Shown here: one piece after another, positions 55,779-64,000 of the stretch
How the letters are laid out: each line of letters starts with the position of its first letter
How positions within the stretch are numbered: the first letter of the stretch is position 1
Assembly (NCBI RefSeq): GCF_018991925.1
Contig: NW_024727893.1
Location: 1-64,000, forward strand
DNA from: Homarus americanus
Taxonomy: Eukaryota; Arthropoda; Malacostraca; Decapoda; Nephropidae
Direction of reading: 5' to 3'
DNA: 64,000 nt
The notes under the pieces: model-generated
Seen by the model: the letters and a program-made list of their open reading frames with translations, nothing else
The model's database searches: none
What the model was told of the DNA's origin: nothing
Program-made: the position numbers and the translations under genes

Positions 55779-57285
55779 TATTTCTTATACTTGGATTGTG
55801 ACTGTTGAAGTGGAGACCTATCATCCTGTTTCCCGCTTCTGACTCTTCTAAACTCTGACGGGTCTACTATTTTAAAGTCTTTGGTCGTAATCTTTAGTTT
55901 GTCCGTAGTAATTAGTGACCAGACATAATCTTCACTTAGGGATTTTTCTTGATATGTCCACTTGTATATCCCTCCTTCACAGTTTTTTACTATTGTCCCT
56001 CCTGTTGGTCTCGATGTTGGGATTCCATGTTTTGTTGTAGTGATAACTTTTAATCCAATTTCTTCAGCAGATTCAGGTTGTATATTGTGATCAGTTTCCA
56101 TCTTATCTTCTCTCCTCCTACTCCTTTGTCTTATAGTCTGTCCTTTTGTTATTTCTATCTTCTCTTTGTCACTTCTAGTCATTTGTCTGGGATCTCTATC
56201 AATCGCTTGTGTTCCTTGTGTATCAGCTGTTGCTCCTTGCTCAAACCTTTGTTCGTCTAGATGTAGTCTTTCTCTCAGTTCGCTTGCATATGTTGCCTGA
56301 AATAGTTTTTCGGATTGTGGATTCTCTGGAAATATCATCTCTGGTATGTTATTCAATTTAAACATTTTCCTTAATTCCTCATTGTATGATCCGGGTGCAA
56401 TGATATTGTGCAAATGTGCATGGATCATACTAATCATTACCTTATCATGTATTGGCTCACTTAGGTTTAATATGGTGGATTCTGGTCTATGAGCCTCTTG
56501 GACCGCTCTCTTTGCTATTTCGACGTATGTCGTATCCTTCTTGTCTTGTTCCTTTTTCCTTGTTCCTTGTACTTTATCATGTGTTTTTTTATTGGGCATG
56601 CCATTGCTAACGTCCTATGTCCTATGTATACATTCCCGTTTCTCTTACAGTTGAGACAGCCAACATGTGTATTCTTACATTCAGTGTAGGTATGGTCGTC
56701 GCCTGCACAATCTGAGCAGTACTTTTTTTCTTTTTCCGGACAGTCTCTCGTTGTGTGTTCTTCATATTTGTAGCAGGAGAAGCAAGTTTGCAGACTGATG
56801 AATGTCTCCTTCTTTATTTGATGTGGTGTGACTGACATGTTGAATATTAGAAAGCCCTGTTGTAAAACTTTCTCAGCCATTGACACTTCTTCAAAAGTAA
56901 TCTTAAAAACATGAGTATAGTCTTTTATCTTAATGACTTCTTCAATCTTCATCCACCTGTTTTGGCGTTCCAGTTCATCTTTCAGGTCTTCCGATGTCTT
57001 CCTCCCGATCTCTTGGTCGACTTGACGAACGAAAACTGATCTTTTTGCTTTTTGTTCTGGTGGCATGACAACAATAAGGCCTTCATTGTAAAATATATCT
57101 CTTGCTTCTTTTGAAAGGATTTTATCTGAATCAAAGTCATCTTTACAGATTACTTTAAAACCTTCATTGGTGCTGAATATTCTTGTTAGTGGGACTTGCA
57201 GTTTGTTGTAAGTGATTTCTGCCACTTTTCCCCTTCCAATAGAGTGTCCCTTATCTCTATGTTTTATTCTAATGCTTGTTGTCAT
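55778..57285 (-). pseudogene. LINE ORF1 (nucleic-acid-binding, three CCHC-type knuckles), one frame change
   Basis: The first part (57285-56515) starts MTTSIRIKHRDKG. It contains a region resembling an RNA-recognition fold and then CFSCYKYEEHTTRDC, CSDCAGDDHTYTEC and CLNCKRNG with following H and C, three zinc knuckles in a row as in Jockey-type ORF1. The basic KYKEQGKRNK follows, and the protein continues from TYVEIAKRAV in another frame (56599-55778) to the TAA at 55778-55780. The frame change lies within 56515-56599 and equals one base backward or two forward. The protein normally binds element RNA as a nucleoprotein particle. Confidence 0.75.
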
Positions 57286-57780
57286 CTTCTTGATTACATC
57301 TAATCCTACCTATAACACAGGGCTCCTGCCTGGGAGCAGTGACCCCGCCCCCCCCTCTTGGACGGGCGTCGGGCTCGTAGGGTTCTGCACCCAGGTTACC
57401 TGTGACTATAGTTATATCTAAGAAAGTTGCCACCTACCGGTGACCCCCGGACAAGGGGTGCCCTGCACTATCACAGGTTCCCTTGCCGGATCGACCGTAT
57501 CGCTAAGTCCCGCCTCCCGTTCAAAGAACGGAGTGCATGAGGGGGATGAAAAAAGGAAAGAAGAGGACTTAGAGAGTAGAAACAGCCTACCTACCACGCC
57601 ACGTTCGGTTAGCCAATCAGAGCACCGCAGTAAACGTGCATGTATCACGCCACCGTGGGGCACCACTGATTGGCCAATCCAGGACGTAGACGCACGGGTA
57701 GTAGTCAAAATTTGGGGATCCCAAATATTTGTTTTTTCCAAAAGTTGGAATTTCCCGTACAATCTGTGATGGTAATTACA
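57286..57780 (-). other. Probable 5' UTR of the Jockey-like LINE
   Basis: GC-richer sequence next to the ORF1 start, on the LINE's 5' side. It includes inverted CCTGCCTGGGAGC-type phrases and a C-run near 57350. The plus-strand frame 57440-57769 is not supported by family features. The 5' end of the LINE could not be fixed. Confidence 0.35.
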
Positions 57781-60594
57781 CCGTCACTATGTTGAGTAAG
57801 TACAATCACTAGGATTGAGTGTCTTATCACAACAAAGTTGCAGACTGCTCAAACATGCAGCAAAAGAGGCAGGTCTTCGCAGCTCCGGGTCCAGCAGTCC
57901 TAGCCGCAAAACATGTAGCTATGCTTTATTTATTTAAGTCACCCGGCTAGAAAGTCCGTTTTCTCATTGCTTCAGGACGCCTGAGTTCTTCGTTTTCTCT
58001 CAATCTTAGAATGCACCTGAGACTTCATTATTCCTTAGTAATGACAGAATTTGAAATTGCAACTGTGGTTGCAATTGGAGAGGCAACTTAAATATGTTTG
58101 TTTACAGTTGGAACATTCAAAATCCATTGTGAGTGGTGTTGAAAGCTTCAACTGTCCTTATTGTTAGTAAAACTTGTCAAGTGATTGTCGATTTTGTCAG
58201 TATGAATAGCATATCCTTACAGTGTCCGTGGGGATATCCATGAACTTCCGATTGCTATTGAAGTTATATTATTTTGTTGCCCAAACATCAGGGAATCTGA
58301 TGTTTGTAGTTTAGTTAGTGTCAGGTGTCTATTTTAGAAAGTCATTAATCTACTGAAAAGATTCTGTGAAACTCAAAATCTCCAAGACATTAACGGCTGT
58401 TCGCCAGAAGAAACTCCCTGGCTGTGGTCTGTGGTTTCCGGCAAGTAGAGTTGTTAGTGCGTATGTAACTCCATTTCACCTCTTTCCTGACAAATTCAAT
58501 CCCTGATTAGATAATAAAAATAGACGTAGGAAATTAGCCTAATCTGTGAACCTGACGGTCACAGCTAGGTGTACAGCGATCAATTTGTGTAGAAGGTCTG
58601 TTGTTGGTGAGATTAGTCTCTGGTAGGTATACGTGGGCCGGAAGTGCCCCAGGCTCACATATATACGGATGCACGAGGAAAAATCACACTTTCGTGATTC
58701 TTCCTCAATGCATCTCCAGGTATGTGAACGATTGTTTCCCGCCGTCATGTTAAGTCAATTTAACTTAGTCGATTTTTTTTGAATATCTGTGTTCATGTTT
58801 TAACATAGTGAAATAATCCTGTGCCAAATAAGTCGAGTAACGTAAATATCGTCTGTATCGTTGCCAGACGTATGTTTGGTATAGTTGAAGTTAGACATTT
58901 ACACACTTTCGTGAATCTTCCTCAACGCATCTCCAAACACTGTTTGTGTTGGCACCACTACTGAGGTTCGGTAGCCGCCTATGGGTAAGATGGTCCTTGA
59001 AGGATATCTTAAATACGGCGAGATTAGAGTCCGACGGCAAGATGACCCAGAAAACGCCGTGTGGAGAGATTCTACCTCCCCAGGCGCTCCCTTGCCAGCG
59101 AGCCTCGACTCAGCTGGGTACAGTAAACAACCCTCGTCCCTCGTGGATGCACTCTTGTCCGGTCCATTGATCTTGGCTATATGTATTGAGCAGTATTAAT
59201 ATCCATGGTTGGGGATGACTAGCAGAAATATAGTATCCTAGGTTAAGTATTGAACCCATGGATGTTCGTGTCACTAGCGATACTGTTGATTGTAAGAGTT
59301 AAGTTCACCACCCAGAGGTCCTACCTCTGAATGCAAGATAATGTGCCATGTTGTTCCTTCCAAACTAACAGGATGTGTTTGATATTATTTTAATTGTGGA
59401 TTTTGTCTTATGTGTTTTGTATCCATCTGTATTGACAATGATATAATATAATGATTGTTAAATGTTGTCACCAAGAATTGAAGATTTAATGTATTACTTG
59501 TAAAGTAAGACCTGAGGGTCCAGTCCTATCTGAACGTGTAAAGTATCTAGTGTATTTGTCAAAGAAATAATACAACATTTGTTTAATGAGGAAACAAGAA
59601 TTGAAGATTTCATTTGTTACTTGTAAAGTAAGACCTAAGAGGTCCAGTCTGATCTGAGTGTAATTAATTAACATCTTATTCACTCCTTGTGTTAATAAAT
59701 ATTTAATTAGTAAACTACTAGTATCACCACTCTATTCCTTTCTAAACATTGGTTCTCAGAAAATAATATTAGTAACTCACGTGCCAAGTCTCGCTAACAC
59801 GCTACCTAACCATTTCTTGAGATATGTTATATTCTAATAAAAGTCTGGGTGGTGGCAGGCTACTGTTGTAAGTATAATAAGTTTTATGCTAAGAATGACA
59901 TGGTTCCCGAGACTAATCCATGGTTTAGATATAATTAAACAAGATATACTTGAGAAAAGGTAAGAACATAGGAATTCAGAAAATACAATACTTTATGAAA
60001 AGAAATGAAGAAAAGAAAAGAACATTGACTTGGAAAAAATAAGCAGAGAAATATAAGAGCCACTTCTATACGAGTATAAGCCAGAATATAAGTAAGTAAT
60101 TTAAATAAAAATATAAGTAAATAAGACAGGATCTTAATATAGGAAAGTCAAGGACCATGGTTTTCCGAGGAATAACAAACAACCGTTAGAGATTGGCATC
60201 TCTTTACTATAAAAATATAACAAAACTCTGACACCACTCAACAAACATCAAATAATTACGGGAGTCAAACCATTAATGGAAGCAAACACTTAAAGGAATC
60301 AAACAAATAATAGAATCGAACAATAAAGGGGAGTCAGCAATTAATGGAATCAAACAATGAACAAATATTTCCTACAGCAGTGGCCCTGGGGGAAGGTTCT
60401 GGAACGCGGTGATGCACACTCAGGGCAGGGAAGCGTCCACTTCGCTCCACACTCAGCAACGTCTTGAAAAGGCAGGAGAACACCGGGGCACCGACGGAAT
60501 GTGATGAACTGATGGTCGTGGTATGCGGTAGTGGTAGATGACCAGAGAGTTGGCAGTTGATAGGTGAAGGTCTGGGAACACAGCCCACGAGTCA
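57781..60594. other. No gene; scattered short duplications
   Basis: AAGAATTGAAGATTT, then TTACTTGTAAAGTAAGACCT and GGTCCAGTC, occur at about 59473-59530 and again at 59590-59655. ACTTTCGTGAATCTTCCTCA + ACGCATCTCCA occurs at about 58687-58720 and 58906-58935. These may be parts of decayed LTRs. Open frames here are short and unrecognised. Confidence 0.45.
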
Positions 60595-60896
60595 GGGGCC
60601 GGATACTCAAAACACCTCATAAGTTACGTTTTTCAGCATGATACAGTACCATATATTGTGGAAGCCTTACAGTACCATAAATTTAGCATACTCAAAATTT
60701 AATTATGGTTCCGTAAGACTTCCGTAAGTTCTCGTAACTCTAGTGTTTACCCTGTAAATTAAGTTCTCTTGTCGGACGGTAGATGTCAGTGTAGATGCTA
60801 GTTGGCCAATCAACGCTCAGTTAACAAAATCATCAACCAATCACAAGAGAAGGAGAAATCAGCTGAGAGCGACGCACGTAATATTATTTTGTAAAC

Positions 60897-63612
60897 ATGG
60901 AAGGACCACCAGCCAAGATGAGACGGCCTAATTTCAGTGAGGCTGAAGTATACGCTCTTGTGACTGAGGTAGCCAAACGAAAAGAAATGATTTTAGGGAA
61001 GTTGGACTCAAGTAGTTGTACACTTCAACTCAAAAACCAGCCTGGGGTGAAGTGTTAAATGCGGTGAATGCTGTTGGTAGAGTCACCCGCAATGTTACTG
61101 AAATTCGGTGGAAGTTTTCTGATCTTCGTGTTAGCGTTAAGAAAAAAGCAGCACAAGATAAGAAATATGCTGGTGGAACAGGTAAGTCATAATAGTGTTA
61201 GCGTGGTTATTGATTGACAATATGAAACAAACTTAACTATGGTTTTTCTGAGGCTTGGTACGATTTTACGTGTTTGTAAACTCAAGGAAGTAAGTAGTGT
61301 GGTGGCTCTCCATCGTGAATGAATACACATATTTTCCTTATATGAGCACATTCATTAAAAGAAATATCGTTCTTCGAAGTTTTCCGTGTGAGTAAATAGT
61401 AAAAACTTTACCGTTCAACCTAAATTTTTTTTTTCTTTTTACGTGGATTAACCAACCCAGGCACAGTCACTGACCCACTTCGGGGCCTGTAATAATAATT
61501 CTTTAGTACTATTAATAAAAATACCTCTTTATAAATAATAATATTAATAACAAATAACCATAAATACCGAAATGAAAACACAAAAAGTGAGAATCACTAT
61601 ACAGTATGTATGTTGTGTTGTCGATATTACGAGAAACAATTGCGACCCTGCAATTGTGTGTAAATGACACATTTAGTCAGATCAGCAACCTTAGACTTGC
61701 TCCTAATTTTCGTGATGCCATATGGCAGCTGGGTCTACCATTAGACAACACATTATGCTTCCAATATCTTCCCACCCGGTAGTCAGGGAAGTCTGTACTA
61801 CTGTTAATAATTTCCCCACAACTTTTGGATTTTCTTATTATACCTATCATCTAGATTACACAATTTTAAGACACACTTGTCATTTTGTCGCAACTGACGT
61901 GGAACAGAGATAGTTAATATGAGTTTGTGTGGCAGGGCGGCGGAGGCCTCCCGTTGGTAAAGGAAGCTAGGTTAGGTAGGTTTGGTTACTGTTATAAACT
62001 ACATATTAATAATTACGTTATTTCCGACGGTAATGAAGGTCATAATGTATAAGTTGCCATAGAATTCCTTTTTTTATGTCGTTAATTTTCATTCATCAAT
62101 AGATTTATATTCATATTTGATATACATTAATATGTAAATTTTACTTTGTTAGGCTTATAGGCAAGGATGTTCTATCTTATGAGTTTACAACTAATACAGG
62201 TTGAAAATTTCTGGCTGCGACTATTTTTTTTGACTTATTTTACCATTTATTGTTTGTTACCTTAAATCTAATTAACTTTTGACATAGATAAAGGAGAATT
62301 TTTGTGGCTACAGCTACAATGATAGGTTAGGTTATAATGTTTGGAACTATTTCAGTAGATTCCTTTGTAACTATGATTTCTGCCAAATATAACATAGTTA
62401 GCGTATAGTGTATGTAACCACAGCTCACAGTAAGACAGTTATTATTTATATTTTCTCTTCAAGGTGGCGGCCCCCAAATTGAAATTACATACACTGCAAT
62501 TGAAGAAGCAATTCTTCAACTATTAGATCCAGCCTCTATACAAGGATTCCAGGGGATGTTGAAAGTGAAGAACCTATTAATGGTAATTCAGTCAAAATAC
62601 TTTTCCAACCCCCTGATATATATTTTGTTCTTTTCTGTCCTTCTTTTTATTTAAAAAACACTTTTGGAGACATTTTTTCACATCTTGATTTGGAAATACT
62701 GTACAGTATACTGATTTTTTATATAATTTTGAAAAATAACAACACTAGTAAGTTGGTTTCATTTCTAGCTTGTTTATTGCTTCCCTAAGTTATATATTAA
62801 ATGTTGTTATAACTCGTATGTTAATGGACAAAATTGAGAAGTGCAAATATAAGAAATTTAACGCCTAGTTGATATTTAGATTTAAAAATATTTTAAACAA
62901 ATATATTTAGATGGTCAACACTATTTTTCAAACCATTATTTTTCCTAAAAGCTTTTGTATATTTGGAAATACAGTGTAATATTTTAATTATACTCTTAAC
63001 ATAGACTTCAATCAACCTATTATACTACATTTCTTTCCAGAAGAAGAAAGAGAACCAACCCCCGGACCCTCAGGAGCTAGGTTTACAGCTACCGGTAGTT
63101 GTTTCCGAGAGGAATTTATGTTTCGGCCCGTTCAAGAGAAAGATGATTCTATAACCCTCATTCTGAATGAGGATATACAGGAACATGATATCACAGTACC
63201 CATTGTGCATTTAGAACCTGAAACTTCAGCACCTACAAACATTCCTGGAATTTCATCATCCGGAACATATGAGGTTGAAACATGTAGTTCAAGCAATACT
63301 CGTCAACCTATTGCTGCTACCACGGAACAGCGAAGTAGGTCTAGTACCCCTTCTGCCACAGCTGTTAGGTCAACTGTAACTGGTGATTCCACTGATGAAA
63401 TGGGTTCATCTCCAATGCCAAGTACGATCAGAAGTGGCAGGAGGCCACGAACCTCTTCTGCCCGAAAAGATGAAGATCTTCTTCGAGAGATGCTTCGTGT
63501 TCAAACACAAATGAGGGACAGTTTTTTACAGCTTGTAGCGAACACCGAGTGCATTGCATCTGCAATGCTATGCATTGCAAGAGTTATGCAGTCGAAAAAT
63601 CCTATCCAATGA
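60897..63612 (+). pseudogene. Harbinger-type Myb/SANT-like protein gene, three exons, two homopolymer frame breaks
   Basis: Exon 1 (60897-61191): MEGPPAKMRRPNFSEAEVYA, then LVTEVAKRKEMILGKL and, after a one-base shift in the A-run at 61032-61036, WGEVLNAVNAVGRV...EIRWKFSDLRVSVKKKA. This is the tri-helical Myb/SANT-like domain seen in Harbinger DNA-binding proteins and NAIF1-like proteins (W and conserved helices present). Exon 2 (62464-62582): GGGPQIEITYTAIEEAILQL and DPASIQGFQG, with a second one-base shift in a G-run near 62552. Exon 3 (63041-63612): acidic, Ser/Thr-rich, ending LLREMLRVQTQMRDSFLQLV, a likely coiled coil. Donors GTAAGT (61192) and GTAATT (62583), acceptors TCTTCAAG and TTTCTTTCCAG; both junctions are phase 1 and fit. 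Both breaks are in homopolymers, so sequencing error is possible. Confidence 0.65.
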
Positions 63613-64000
63613 TGCTGTGTTTATGGTATGTGTATATGTAGTTGTTTACTTAGGTAAGTCCTTTACTTTTGGTAAATGTGATAATAGCGTGGTTGAAAAG
63701 TCATCAAACACTTATTATAAATTTTCCTTTGAGTGATTGTTATGAAGGAAGACGGCATGTTAAAAAATTGTGTAACTTTCACTTGCAGCCTATACTAGTC
63801 ATGAAAATGTAACAGGAATATTTAGCTCTCCATAAGTTCATTAAAATCATGAAGTTAAGTGAAAGACACACATTTGTCAACTAATAACATGTGTTGCAGT
63901 GCTACTACGGGTAATGTTTACCCAAGTTTTGGGTAAAAGTTCCTACCACACTCAAAATTATATGTTTGAAAAGAGGCTCATGTACTTATTTTTATTTTTT
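63613..64000. other. 3' flank of the Myb-like gene, no feature recognised
   Basis: AT-rich sequence to the window edge. No AATAAA, second gene or terminal repeat was identified. Confidence 0.4.

Larger units (their letters stand above)
50087..57285 (-). mobile_element. Jockey-like LINE, nearly full length, split by the hAT-like transposon
   Basis: Reading leftwards: ORF1 with zinc knuckles (57285-55778), ORF2 with AP endonuclease (55778-54996) and reverse transcriptase (54987-53837 continued at 50800-50087). The transposon at 50801-53836 interrupts it between codons of ...MGTMFN and LESGAPQGG. A probable 5' UTR extends to about 57780. It is disabled by one frame change in ORF1, one in ORF2 and the insertion. 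Two-ORF structure with three CCHC knuckles and an AP endonuclease is typical of the Jockey group; clade name is inference. Confidence 0.85.
60595..64000 (+). mobile_element. Harbinger-like element, left part (right end beyond window)
   Basis: GGGGCCGGATACTCAAAACA at 60595 resembles the GGGCCGGATTCA-type ends of PIF/Harbinger elements, and within 130 bp an imperfect hairpin (CTTACAGTACCATAAATTT against AATTATGGTTCCGTAAG) follows. The Myb-like gene at 60897-63612 is the second gene typical of this group. The nuclease gene and right end would lie beyond base 64000. Element status is inference; a host gene of Harbinger origin is the alternative. Confidence 0.5.

Noticed and set aside
57440..57769. 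109-codon plus-strand frame
   Set aside because: Lies over the probable 5' UTR of the minus-strand LINE and has no family features.

Overview
The window looks like repeat-dense nuclear DNA of an arthropod, most likely a decapod crustacean. The evidence is very dense, long microsatellites (an AC tract of about 400 bp), many minisatellites, scattered degenerate TTAGG-type (arthropod telomere-like) tracts, and a mixture of LINEs, a Gypsy element with integrase placed before reverse transcriptase, hAT-like, Harbinger-like and Tc1-like elements. The species assignment is inference. No conserved single-copy host gene, no rRNA, no convincing functional tRNA and no prokaryotic feature was seen.

Layout. 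1-2729 (minus): a LINE pol with R2-like C-terminal features, cut by the left window edge and carrying one frameshift. 3.38-4.08 kb: trinucleotide and minisatellite DNA. 4.08-5.34 kb: a compact gene-like unit (TATA box, ORF, poly(A) signal) coding for two retropepsin-like halves in one chain, with one in-frame TAG. 5.56-6.51 kb (minus): decayed CR1-like LINE. 7.08-7.39 kb: LTR-like repeat, related to 40.7-41.5 kb. 8.44-12.27 kb: an apparently complete DNA transposon with an intact 797-codon ORF and a solo LTR nested in its 5' part. 12.3-18.5 kb: minisatellites, microsatellites and small inverted-repeat elements. 18.86-20.24 kb (minus): CR1-like LINE pseudogene. 21.4-24.0 kb: hairpin, minisatellites and the giant AC tract. 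24.9-25.2 kb: LINE 3' remnant. 27.3-33.5 kb: AAT tract, tRNA-like SINE, a 2.65 kb GC-rich minisatellite open in several frames, a 21-bp minisatellite and an AT tract. 33.5-38.6 kb: little recognisable. 38.6-40.7 kb: a minisatellite that switches orientation near 40.5 kb.

40.7-41.5 kb: the second LTR-like copy, split by a 523-bp Harbinger-like element. 41.6-42.9 kb: non-autonomous hAT-like element. 43.24-43.47 kb: perfect 96-bp inverted repeat abutting a Gypsy element (43.47-48.08 kb, plus) whose order is zinc knuckle-protease-integrase-reverse transcriptase-RNase H. 48.08-49.03 kb (minus): second CR1-like copy. 49.3-57.8 kb (minus): a Jockey-like LINE with ORF1, ORF2 (joined by TAATG) and a repeated 3' UTR, interrupted at 50801-53836 by a second copy of the 8.4 kb transposon family with an 8-bp target duplication. 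60.6-64.0 kb: the left part of a Harbinger-like element with a three-exon Myb/SANT-like gene, running off the right edge.

The best candidate for something little described is the transposon pair (8437-12274 and 50801-53836). It has terminal repeats starting TAGGGTGTGTCA, an exact 8-bp duplication where it can be tested, a large transposase-like protein with no obvious BED finger but a cysteine-rich cluster and an RNase H-like set of conserved acidic residues, and a probable 5' UTR intron in both copies. Removing the second copy and one target duplication restores the reading frame of the host LINE across the junction. Second in interest are the tandem retropepsin-like ORF and the Gypsy element with its CTT-TGA frame junction.
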